Shown here in pieces: positions 11,235-19,846 of a DNA stretch of 64,000 nucleotides. The stretch is taken from NCBI GenBank assembly GCA_947499565.1, contig CANMOV010000001.1:1364001-1428000 (forward strand), written 5' to 3'. A program made the position numbers and the translations under genes. The stretch is from an uncultured Croceitalea sp. Its GTDB lineage: Bacteria; Bacteroidota; Bacteroidia; Flavobacteriales; Flavobacteriaceae. The notes under the pieces are model-generated. The model did not search any database. It worked only from the letters and a program-made list of their open reading frames with translations, and was not told the origin of the DNA. Each line of letters begins with the position of its first letter. Position 1 is the stretch's first letter.

Positions 11235-11265
11235 GACCTCTTGAATTAGTTTTGAGAGGTTTTTC
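11235..11265 (+). terminator. Rho-independent terminator after the adhesin gene
   Basis: ACCTCT (11236-11241) pairs with AGAGGT (11255-11260) around a 13-nt loop and is followed by TTTTCTTTTTT. It starts just downstream of the adhesin stop codon and separates it from the next gene. Confidence 0.7.
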
Positions 11266-11398
11266 TTTTTTAAAAGGTTTATCCTAAAGTCAGTTTTAGT
11301 CAAATTACAACAGTATAATGGTAGTTTACAACAAACAATTGACAATAAACTAAAACACCTTTTATTTTGATATAATTCCTTTTTGGCATAATGATACC

Positions 11399-13456
11399 GT
11401 GAAAAAAATACTTTTTCTTACCGCTTTTCTTTTAGTTCAGTTTTCTTATGCGCAATTGAGCGACTTGCACTATTTACCTCCCTTGAGACAGGGTAGTAAT
11501 AACCAAGCAATACAGCAACAATCTATTTATTTATCTACACCAGAAACAACATCATTTACTGTTAATGTGTACCGAGGTACAAATACCACTCCTGTAGCAA
11601 CCTTTTCCATCTCTAATACCTCACCACAAGAATATGTTTTAGGAAATGGCGATAATGATATCACCCTAGTTAGCACTTCCAATACTGGTATAGTTTTAAC
11701 GAATGGGGGATTGCGATTTGAAGCTCCAAGTGGCAATAGGTTTTATGTAAATTATCGTGGAAGATCAAATTCACAAGCGGCTTCATTAACTTCTAAAGGT
11801 AGGATAGCATTGGGCACAAGTTTTAAATGGGGTGGGGTTCCTAACTTAGGATCCCAAGTATCTAAATCAAACACACTTGGTATAATGGCAACTGAGGATA
11901 ATACTACAATTACACTTTCTGGCTATGATACCAATTGTGAATTTCGAGTGGGCAATAACCGAGCTGGAATTACTGCGGATAGTTATACCATTACCTTAGA
12001 TGAGAATGAATCTTTTGTTTTTGAAACCTATATAGGCAATTCACCTACTCTTGCCCATGAGAGAGGATGGATTGGTGCCTCAATAGAAGCAGATAAAGAT
12101 ATTGCAATTAGTAATGGGTCTCTTAACTATGGTCGTCAAGTTGGTAGCAGTAATCGTGATGCAGGTATTGACCAGCCAGTACCAGAAAATAGATTGGGTA
12201 AGGAATATGTTTTTGTTAGAGGAAATGGAAACTCCAATGGTTGGACAGAATTTCCCCTTATTATTGCAACAGAAAACAACACTCAGATTTTTGTAAATGG
12301 TTCAGGTACAGCTATAGCAACAATTAATGAAGGAGATTTTTTTGAAATTCCTAGTAGTAATTATTCCTCAAATACAGTAGGTTCAAACATGTATGTAGAA
12401 ACGTCAAAAGACGTTTATGCCTATCAATGTATGGGTGGGTCAACTTCCGCCTATACACAAGGACTTAATTTTGTGGCACCAGTAAGCTGTCTGCTTCCCG
12501 ATATAATGAACAATATACCTAATATTACTGACGCAGCGGGAGTTACCATTAATGGTGGTGTTACTATTATTGCAGCAACCACAACTCCTGATAGTAATAT
12601 AGCCGTAAACGATGGAAGCGGTTCTGTAGCTTTACCCGCTTCATCTCCAGTTGCAGGGACAACTGATTGGAAAACATTTTACATACCAAATTTAACGGGT
12701 AATGTGAGTGTACAATCTACAGGACCCATTGCTGTAGGTTTCTTTGGATTCAATGGAGCAAGAGGTGTTGCTGGATACTATTCTGGCTTTGACACTGTTC
12801 CAAGTATTGATTTACAGATTACCGGTAGTAATTGTTTACCTGGAGCTGTTCTTGAAATTTCAAGTGGCGAAACTTTTGATGCTTATCAATGGTTCGGAGA
12901 TGGTGCTCTAATTCCAGGTGCAACAACCAATAGCTATACAGCTACGGTGGCAGGTGACTACTTTCTTAGAGTAACTCGTGGACCTTGTACTTATGATTCA
13001 AATTCCATTTCCGTTTATTATTGTAACCCAGATATTATACTTAATAAAACGGTCGACCAAAATAATGTATCAGATGGCGTTAATGTAAACTTTACCATAA
13101 CAGTTGAAAATTTTTGGAATGAATCTGTCACCAATCTTAATCTAACAGACCTACTACCTAACGGACTTGAATTTGTTAGTGCTTCAGTATCATCTGGCAC
13201 CTTTACTTATCCAAATTGGAATTTAGGAACCTTAAATTCAGGACAGCTAGAAACCCTTAATTTAACGGCGAAAGCTAGTATTACCAATATTTATTTAAAC
13301 TCACAAACATATACCAATACCGTAACTAATTCGCAAGATCAAACAGATTTAAATATTAGCTCTGATAATCCAAGCGTAAATGTCACGGTAAATATGAATT
13401 CTCCAACAACTGTAATTACCAACAGAAGAATTACCATTAGGGTTAATCGAAACTAA
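11399..13456 (+). CDS. Secreted IgGFc-binding/DUF11 surface protein, paralogue of the adhesin N-terminal part
   Basis: A 685-aa protein with a GTG start chosen because it begins a clear signal peptide (MKKILFLTAFLLVQFSYAQ). Residues about 30-470 look like the IgGFc-binding domain common in Bacteroidota surface proteins, followed by an Ig-like stretch (about 475-545) and one DUF11 repeat (about 545-665). From FYIPNLTGNVSV to the DUF11 end it aligns with the start of the preceding giant gene, with shared runs such as VGFFGFNGARGVAGY and GPCTYDSNSI. It has no SprB repeats and no recognisable type A or B sorting domain; it ends abruptly with VITNRRITIRVNRN. It may be a truncated duplicate, a periplasmic or surface partner, or a protein whose C-terminal tail is an export signal I do not recognise. 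Export by Sec is well supported, the final location is not. Confidence 0.85.
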   Translation: MKKILFLTAFLLVQFSYAQLSDLHYLPPLRQGSNNQAIQQQSIYLSTPETTSFTVNVYRGTNTTPVATFSISNTSPQEYVLGNGDNDITLVSTSNTGIVLTNGGLRFEAPSGNRFYVNYRGRSNSQAASLTSKGRIALGTSFKWGGVPNLGSQVSKSNTLGIMATEDNTTITLSGYDTNCEFRVGNNRAGITADSYTITLDENESFVFETYIGNSPTLAHERGWIGASIEADKDIAISNGSLNYGRQVGSSNRDAGIDQPVPENRLGKEYVFVRGNGNSNGWTEFPLIIATENNTQIFVNGSGTAIATINEGDFFEIPSSNYSSNTVGSNMYVETSKDVYAYQCMGGSTSAYTQGLNFVAPVSCLLPDIMNNIPNITDAAGVTINGGVTIIAATTTPDSNIAVNDGSGSVALPASSPVAGTTDWKTFYIPNLTGNVSVQSTGPIAVGFFGFNGARGVAGYYSGFDTVPSIDLQITGSNCLPGAVLEISSGETFDAYQWFGDGALIPGATTNSYTATVAGDYFLRVTRGPCTYDSNSISVYYCNPDIILNKTVDQNNVSDGVNVNFTITVENFWNESVTNLNLTDLLPNGLEFVSASVSSGTFTYPNWNLGTLNSGQLETLNLTAKASITNIYLNSQTYTNTVTNSQDQTDLNISSDNPSVNVTVNMNSPTTVITNRRITIRVNRN

Positions 13457-13544
13457 AATCGTTCGTAGTTTTTTTTGATTTATTGTAACAATTTTAAGCA
13501 TCCATCGTCAAGTAACTATAAACAAATCAAAAAACGATTCCGCT

Positions 13545-14441
13545 TTGGATACAATACTAACCGTAAACAACCTTACCAAAAAATTTGGCTACTTAACTGC
13601 TGTAAAAGATTTGTCCTTTACTATTGAAAAAGGAAACGTCTATGGCATTTTAGGCCCTAATGGTAGTGGCAAATCAACAACTTTAGGGATTATCTTAAAT
13701 GTAGTAAACAGAACTGCTGGTGACTTTAGCTGGTTCGATGGTAATACCTCAACACATGAAGCTTTAAAAAAGGTAGGCGCTATTATTGAGCGTCCTAACT
13801 TTTATCCCTACATGACTGCAGTTCAAAACTTGAAATTAGTATGCAAGATAAAGGAAGTTGGGGAAGAAAAAATTCAAGAAAAGTTAGAACTAGTTGGCCT
13901 TTTAGACCGTAAAGACAGTAAGTTTAAAACATATTCTTTAGGTATGAAACAACGTCTAGCGATTGCTTCTGCACTATTGAATGATCCTGAAATTCTAATT
14001 TTAGATGAGCCAACAAACGGTTTAGACCCACAAGGAATACATCAAATTAGAGAAATCATTAAAAAGATTGCCTCTCAAGGAACAACTATATTATTGGCTT
14101 CTCACCTCTTAGATGAAGTGGAAAAAGTATGTAGCCATGTGGTTATTCTTAGAAAGGGCGTAAAACTGTATTCCGGTCGTGTAGATGAAATGATGGCGAG
14201 CTATGGCTTCTTTGAATTAAGAAGCAGTGATATGGATGCCTTAAAAACTCTTCTTGAAAAGAATGCAAGTTTTGGGAAAATTGATGCTGATAATGGGACA
14301 TTGACTGCTTATTTAAAAGAAGAGATGAATGCTGAGGAATTAAATAAGGTATTGTTCGAAAAGGGAATTATCCTATCTCACCTCGTAAAGAGAAAAGAAA
14401 GCTTGGAAGAGCAATTTTTGGCATTAACTAAAAACAACTAA
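13545..14441 (+). CDS. ABC transporter ATP-binding protein (DrrA/CcmA type)
   Basis: A 298-aa nucleotide-binding subunit with Walker A GPNGSGKS (residues 37-44), signature SLGMKQR (131-137) and Walker B LILDEPTNGLDP (151-162), then a C-terminal regulatory extension of about 80 residues. The start is TTG (MDTILTVNNL); no ATG precedes the Walker A in frame at a sensible place. The stop is 6 bp before the ATG of the permease gene, so the two form one operon and one exporter. The substrate is unknown. ABC-2 systems of this kind export lipids, peptides or drugs. Their position between T9SS cargo genes may be accidental. Confidence 0.93.
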   Translation: MDTILTVNNLTKKFGYLTAVKDLSFTIEKGNVYGILGPNGSGKSTTLGIILNVVNRTAGDFSWFDGNTSTHEALKKVGAIIERPNFYPYMTAVQNLKLVCKIKEVGEEKIQEKLELVGLLDRKDSKFKTYSLGMKQRLAIASALLNDPEILILDEPTNGLDPQGIHQIREIIKKIASQGTTILLASHLLDEVEKVCSHVVILRKGVKLYSGRVDEMMASYGFFELRSSDMDALKTLLEKNASFGKIDADNGTLTAYLKEEMNAEELNKVLFEKGIILSHLVKRKESLEEQFLALTKNN

Positions 14442-14447
14442 CTGACC

Positions 14448-15281
14448 ATGGTACGACTATTACAAATAGAATTCATAAAACTTTGGAATAATAGGGCAAG
14501 TAAAGTCCTTGTTATCTCCTATTTTGTATTACTCACTTCAATTGCATTAATCGCTGCAATTAAATTTGATATTGGTCCAGTAAAGTTTCACTTGGCTGAA
14601 GTAGGTATTTTTAATTTTCCATACATCTGGCACTTCAACACTTTTGTTACTGCATTTTTTAAATTGTTTTTAGCCATAGTAATTGTTTCTATGATGGCTA
14701 ACGAATACAGCAATAAAACCATTAAGCAAAATTTAATAGATGGTCTTTCCAAGAAAGAGTTTATACTATCTAAATTTTTAACGGTCATTTCTTTTGCACT
14801 CGTTTCAACGGTATTCGTATTTGTTGTATCATTGATTTTAGGATTGATTTATTCTGATTTTAACGAACTTTCAATCATCTTTTCTGATTTGGAGTTTGTG
14901 TTTGCTTTCTTTGTTAAACTAGTGGGATTCTTCTCGTTTTGTCTCTTCTTGGGCATATTTGTAAAGCGATCTGCATTTGCGCTAGGTTTTCTAATATTAT
15001 GGCAAATTATAGAAGGTATTACCAGAGGTCTTATCCGATGGAAATTATTTGATGGTGAAACTACCGAAACCATTATGGGCTTCTTCCCATTACAATCCAT
15101 GTTTAACTTAATAAAAGAACCTGTTACAAGATTAGAGGCAGTACAGACCGTTGCAGATCAGGTAGGGGAAACAATTAATTTAAACTATCACGTACATTGG
15201 TATGAAATCTTAATTGTACTCAGTTGGACAGCAATTTTCATCTATTTGTCCTACGCTTTACTAAAGAAAAGAGATTTGTAG
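14448..15281 (+). CDS. ABC-2 type permease
   Basis: A 277-aa integral membrane protein with about six hydrophobic segments (for example residues 18-40, 65-90, 110-135, 150-175 and the C-terminal 250-272). It has the ABC-2 permease pattern of an N-terminal cytoplasmic helix (LLQIEFIKLWNNRASK) and the NEYSNKTIKQNLIDGLSK loop that contacts the ATPase. It follows the ATPase gene by 6 bp and surely works with it. It ends with a basic tail (LLKKRDL). The transported compound cannot be told from sequence. Confidence 0.9.
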   Translation: MVRLLQIEFIKLWNNRASKVLVISYFVLLTSIALIAAIKFDIGPVKFHLAEVGIFNFPYIWHFNTFVTAFFKLFLAIVIVSMMANEYSNKTIKQNLIDGLSKKEFILSKFLTVISFALVSTVFVFVVSLILGLIYSDFNELSIIFSDLEFVFAFFVKLVGFFSFCLFLGIFVKRSAFALGFLILWQIIEGITRGLIRWKLFDGETTETIMGFFPLQSMFNLIKEPVTRLEAVQTVADQVGETINLNYHVHWYEILIVLSWTAIFIYLSYALLKKRDL

Positions 15282-15308
15282 TATATTGCTTTTTGCTTAT
15301 ACTCAAAA

Positions 15309-18020
15309 ATGTTTCTAAAATACAATTGGATAATCTTATTTTTATTTTTCCCATTACTAGTAATAGCACAGGGAGAAACTTCTAATTGGTATTTTGGGAA
15401 TAGAGCAGGATTACAATTTCAAAACGATGGTAGTGTACAAGCATTAACAGATGGGCAAATAGATACCTTTGAGGGCTGTGCCACTATCTCTGATAGTTTT
15501 GGGGATTTATTGTTTTATACTGATGGTATTACCGTTTATAATAGAAATCATCGTGTAATGGAGAATGGGAATAATCTTTATGGAGATCCCTCTAGTGCTC
15601 AGTCTGCCATTATAGTTCCAAAACCCGAAGATCCTGAGAAACTATATATATTCACAGTAGACACTTCTTCTTTTGAAGGTGACCCAAATCGTGGGCTAAA
15701 CTATTCGTTAGTTGATATGAGTTTAGATGGCGGAAATGGGGCGGTAATTGAGAAAAATATCCGCTTATTAAATAGTTGTTCGGAGAAAATAACCGCAGTA
15801 GTTAAAGATTGTTTTGACCAATCTATTTGGGTTATGACTTTTTCAACAGAAAACGGTAGTGTAGGACCGTATAATACGTATCATGCTTTTGAAATAAACG
15901 CAACGGGTGTGCAAACTACAGCTGTTAAAAGTGGCTTTGAGCTAGAAATAAATGACCCTAGAGGTTATATGAAATTTAATGCAGAGGGTACTAAATTAGC
16001 CAGTGCTAATTCTTTCGGAGGATTATACATTTATGATTTTGATAAAGAAACAGGCATCGTTTCAAATCAAGTCTCTCTTGTCATAAATGGAGAAAACATT
16101 TTCTCTTATGGAGTAGAATTTTCTCCTAATCAACAATTTCTTTACGTCCATTCGTCCAATGGAGCACCTGCTGATGAATCGGGTGTCCATTCTTCGTCTC
16201 TAGTCCAATTTGATGTTTTAGCAAGCGATATAGCAGCATCGCAAATAATCATAGATGAAAGACCTATTTATCGTGGAGCATTACAACTAGGGTCAGATGG
16301 TAGAATATATAGAACAATAGCTAACAACTATTTTAATGGCACTCCGTTCTTAGGAGTAATAGAAAATCCAGACGAAGCAGGTACAGCTGCAAATTATCAG
16401 CATAATGCCATAAGCCTAAATGGCAGAAATGGAACTCAAGGTCTACCGCCATTTATTCAATCTTTTTTTGACAAAACTTCTTTAATACAGAATGCCGATG
16501 GCACTAAAAGTAACACCTTAACCATTTGTGAAGGTGAGCGCTTTATCCTAGAGACCGATGTGATTGCTGGAGCAACTTATAATTGGGAAAAAGATGGACT
16601 TCCTATTGCTAATTCTGGTGCATCCTTAGAAGTTAATCCAGCTAATCTTTTAGATGCTGGACGCTATAGTCTTGAAATTATTTTGCCAGACCTTAATACT
16701 TGCCCTATAATAGGTGAAGCTTTAATATCTGTAAATGAATTGCCTGAGACTCCAAGAGCAACGCTATCACAATGCGACCTTGATGAAACTAATTCTGAAG
16801 ACGGAATCACAACTTTTAACTTAGAGCAAATAGTTATTGATGATGACACCTATTTTTTTTACGAAACTTTTACAGATGCTGAGAATGATAATTTTATCCA
16901 ACAACCAGTAGGCTATACTAATATTACACCATTTAATACCACCATATATTATAAGAAAGTAAACGAGTATGATTGTGAAAGTATAGGTGAACTTAATCTT
17001 GAAGTAATTCCTACATTAACAAGTGATAGCAGCAAAAGAACACTATATGCCTGCGATGAAAACCCTAATGATTTAATTCTTAGTGGAAATTTTAATTTAT
17101 TGGAAGCTATCAATACCAATACTTTAGAAAATTTTGAAGTCTCTTTTTATGATTCTAGGCAAAATGCTTCTATAGAAAATGAAGCTATTGCAAGCACTAT
17201 TAATACGGAACCAACTATAATTTATGTAAGAATTGAAAATGACAATCAATGCGTAAATGTGCTCGAAATTACTTTGGTTGTTAATCCAACTCCGCAATTG
17301 GATTATCCTAATGAAATTTTACTTTGCACAGATGGCCCTCCAATAACAATATTAGCCCCTGAAGGTTTTGATTTATATCGCTGGACACAATTAGAGACCA
17401 ACGCTACTATAGAATTAAGTGATACTGCTGAACTAGAAATTACAACTACTGGCGTTTATGAGTTAGAAGTAGGCTATAGTTATGTTTTACAAGGAGAAAC
17501 ATATATATGCACAAATACTGAACGTTTTGAGGTTTTACCGTCAAATAGGGCTGTTATTAACGATATTAACATCCAAGATTTTTCTGATAACAATACTGTA
17601 GAAGTATTAGTCTCTGGAGATGGAGATTATGAATTTTCTATAGATGGGATTACCTACCAAGATTCCAATACTTTTACTAATGTTATCCCAGGTATTTTTA
17701 CAGTTTATGTAAGAGATAAAAATGATTGCGGGATTACAGAGGATTTAATATCAGTGGTTGGTTATCCAAAATTTTTTACGCCAAATGGGGATGGTATTCA
17801 TGACTTTTGGCAATTGATAGGTTTAAATTCAGAATTTCAACCTAATAGTACCATTTCTATTTTTAACAGATATGGAAGTTTAGTAGCAGCTTTTGATGCA
17901 AATTCATCGGGTTGGGACGGTACTTATAATAATACGACTTTACCCGAAGCAGATTATTGGTTTAAGACTGTTTTAGAAGACGGAAGGGTATTTAAAGGAC
18001 ACTTTGCGTTAAAAAGATGA
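15309..18020 (+). CDS. T9SS type B cargo protein with beta-propeller-like N-terminus
   Basis: A 903-aa secreted protein: signal peptide (MFLKYNWIILFLFFPLLVIAQG), an N-terminal domain of about 370 residues with repeated blades (NWYFGNRAGLQF, YTDGITVYNR, GSDGRIYRT) typical of PD40/WD40-like propellers in Bacteroidota, Ig-like stretches (about 395-480), further beta-rich modules with paired Cys, an SprB-like unit (about 755-815), and a type B sorting domain from FPKFFTPNGD-like YPKFFTPNGDGIHDFWQ to FKGHFALKR. It starts 28 bp after the permease stop. The last ~130 residues are paralogous to those of the next gene. It is exported by T9SS; its function on the surface is unknown, with binding or adhesion likely. 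Confidence 0.9.
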   Translation: MFLKYNWIILFLFFPLLVIAQGETSNWYFGNRAGLQFQNDGSVQALTDGQIDTFEGCATISDSFGDLLFYTDGITVYNRNHRVMENGNNLYGDPSSAQSAIIVPKPEDPEKLYIFTVDTSSFEGDPNRGLNYSLVDMSLDGGNGAVIEKNIRLLNSCSEKITAVVKDCFDQSIWVMTFSTENGSVGPYNTYHAFEINATGVQTTAVKSGFELEINDPRGYMKFNAEGTKLASANSFGGLYIYDFDKETGIVSNQVSLVINGENIFSYGVEFSPNQQFLYVHSSNGAPADESGVHSSSLVQFDVLASDIAASQIIIDERPIYRGALQLGSDGRIYRTIANNYFNGTPFLGVIENPDEAGTAANYQHNAISLNGRNGTQGLPPFIQSFFDKTSLIQNADGTKSNTLTICEGERFILETDVIAGATYNWEKDGLPIANSGASLEVNPANLLDAGRYSLEIILPDLNTCPIIGEALISVNELPETPRATLSQCDLDETNSEDGITTFNLEQIVIDDDTYFFYETFTDAENDNFIQQPVGYTNITPFNTTIYYKKVNEYDCESIGELNLEVIPTLTSDSSKRTLYACDENPNDLILSGNFNLLEAINTNTLENFEVSFYDSRQNASIENEAIASTINTEPTIIYVRIENDNQCVNVLEITLVVNPTPQLDYPNEILLCTDGPPITILAPEGFDLYRWTQLETNATIELSDTAELEITTTGVYELEVGYSYVLQGETYICTNTERFEVLPSNRAVINDINIQDFSDNNTVEVLVSGDGDYEFSIDGITYQDSNTFTNVIPGIFTVYVRDKNDCGITEDLISVVGYPKFFTPNGDGIHDFWQLIGLNSEFQPNSTISIFNRYGSLVAAFDANSSGWDGTYNNTTLPEADYWFKTVLEDGRVFKGHFALKR

Positions 18021-18066
18021 TTCGAGTTATTATTTTTTGTAAATTAAATTGTTTGATTTTTATCAA

Positions 18067-19794
18067 ATGTTAAAAAAATTGCTACTTATTATATCGCTAT
18101 TGGGCTTTGCACAATCCTATGGGCAAAGCTGCCCCCTTTTGACTAGTCCTCAAAATGGAGATATCAACGTGGCTGTTGATGCCACAATTACATGGGGAGA
18201 TGTTACTGGCGTAACAGGATATATTATATCAATAGGAACTACCAATGGTGGTACAGATATTATAAACCAAAGAAATGTAGGTAGTTCTACCAGTTTTACA
18301 CCACCAGTAGGTTTGCCAGAGAATACTCAAATTTATGTAACGATAAGTTTATTTTTTCTAAATCAACCAAATATAGCATGTCCCTCGGAAAGCTTTCAAA
18401 CGGAGGACGTAACCACTCCTCCGGACTGTACTGTTATTTCCAATATTGTTGACGGGGAGGTTGATGTAAGTGTGTTCACCAATATCCTATGGAATTATGC
18501 TTCAAGAGCCACGGATTATGACATTATAATTGGAACCGCCCCAGGCTTAGGCGATATTGCAAATACAAACGTTACTTCGCTTAACTTTAACCCTCCTGGA
18601 GAATTACCAGCTAGCACATTAATTTATGTACAAGTAATCCCTGCAAATGGAAATGGAACAGCTCCTAATTGTCCAGAAATTAGTTTTACCACAGGTGCAT
18701 TAGCTACACTACCAGGATGCACAAGTCTTATTTCTCCTTCTAATGGCGCTATTAATGTTCCTCTTACTCCCTTAATTGAATGGCAAGAAGTACCAGGAGC
18801 AACAGGATATAGGGTTACTATTGGCACCGGCCCTTCAGAAACAAATATTCTAGATAATACATCTTTTTCTACAACTTCTACTTTTGTTATTGATTTTGAA
18901 CCAAACAGAACATTTTTCATAACAATTGTTCCTTACAATAGTGCCGGAGAGGCAATAGGTTGTTCGCAAGAATCGTTTTCTACATTATTAGGTTGTGGAC
19001 CCTATTTTGACCCCGTAACTGGTGAACTCGTTACCTTAAATCCAGACCTGACATTTGAAAGTGTCTTCGCATTTTGCGAAAATGAGGGTGCTTTAGAACT
19101 AACCGCACCGCCAGGAGCGGAAGGATACCGCTGGTATAGTATTAATAATTTAGGCACAGAAACATTATTAGTGGAAGGTGATGCTATTACCATATCGCAA
19201 AATGGAGCGTATCGTCTGGAAACTTACAATACGGTTTCACAATCTGGAAATACGCTTGAATGCCCTACATTATTTGATTTTGAAGTAGTTTCATCAGAAA
19301 TAGCAACAATAAATAACCTGCGTATTATAGATACGGCTCTCGGTTTGCAAATAATAGTTGAGGCAAGTGGTAATGGTGATTACGAGTATGCAATTGATGA
19401 TATTAACGGTCCTTATCAAGACAGTAATACCTTTAACGCAGTCACACCTGGAACTCATACCCTATATGTTCGTGATAAAAATGGTTGTGGTATAGCAGAG
19501 GAAACTTTTATGCAAGATTTAACTGTTGAAGGCTTTCCAAAGTTTTTCACCCCAAATGGAGATTCAACAAATGATTTTTGGCAGTTTGTGCAACCCGTTA
19601 GCGGAGATAGAATTGTTTTAAATAGTATTCGAATTTATGATCGTTATGGTAAATTCATTAAAGAGATAACACAAGATTCACAAGGGTGGGATGGCAATTA
19701 TAATGGACAACCATTACCCACAGGCGGTTATTGGTTTAAAGCTATTGATGATACTCAACGGGAAATACAAGGTTTCTTTACGTTAAAAAGATAA
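18067..19794 (+). CDS. T9SS type B cargo protein with three Ig/FN3-like repeats
   Basis: A 575-aa protein. The start is set at the ATG giving MLKKLLLIISLLGFAQSYGQ, a good signal peptide; the frame is open six codons further upstream to a TTG that would spoil it. After the signal come three repeats of about 95 residues, each opening with C-x-x-(L/I)-x-(S/P)-x-NG and holding a W-x-x-V-x-G-(A/V)-x-(G/D)-Y core (ITWGDVTGVTGY, LWNYASRATDY, EWQEVPGATGY). Then come an Ig-like region with EGYRWYSI, an SprB-like unit (GDYEYAIDDINGPYQDSNTF) and the type B sorting domain FPKFFTPNGDSTNDFWQ to GFFTLKR. It lies 46 bp after its paralogue, so co-expression is likely. Surface-exposed; ligand unknown. Confidence 0.88.
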   Translation: MLKKLLLIISLLGFAQSYGQSCPLLTSPQNGDINVAVDATITWGDVTGVTGYIISIGTTNGGTDIINQRNVGSSTSFTPPVGLPENTQIYVTISLFFLNQPNIACPSESFQTEDVTTPPDCTVISNIVDGEVDVSVFTNILWNYASRATDYDIIIGTAPGLGDIANTNVTSLNFNPPGELPASTLIYVQVIPANGNGTAPNCPEISFTTGALATLPGCTSLISPSNGAINVPLTPLIEWQEVPGATGYRVTIGTGPSETNILDNTSFSTTSTFVIDFEPNRTFFITIVPYNSAGEAIGCSQESFSTLLGCGPYFDPVTGELVTLNPDLTFESVFAFCENEGALELTAPPGAEGYRWYSINNLGTETLLVEGDAITISQNGAYRLETYNTVSQSGNTLECPTLFDFEVVSSEIATINNLRIIDTALGLQIIVEASGNGDYEYAIDDINGPYQDSNTFNAVTPGTHTLYVRDKNGCGIAEETFMQDLTVEGFPKFFTPNGDSTNDFWQFVQPVSGDRIVLNSIRIYDRYGKFIKEITQDSQGWDGNYNGQPLPTGGYWFKAIDDTQREIQGFFTLKR

Positions 19795-19846
19795 TCATCT
19801 ACCATACTTTCTTTCTTTTGCCTAAGTGCTTTAGTATTTTTACAAT

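Noticed and set aside
18049-18066. TTG start six codons before the Ig/FN3-like T9SS protein
   Set aside because: It adds MFDFYQ before a clear signal peptide that starts at the following ATG.
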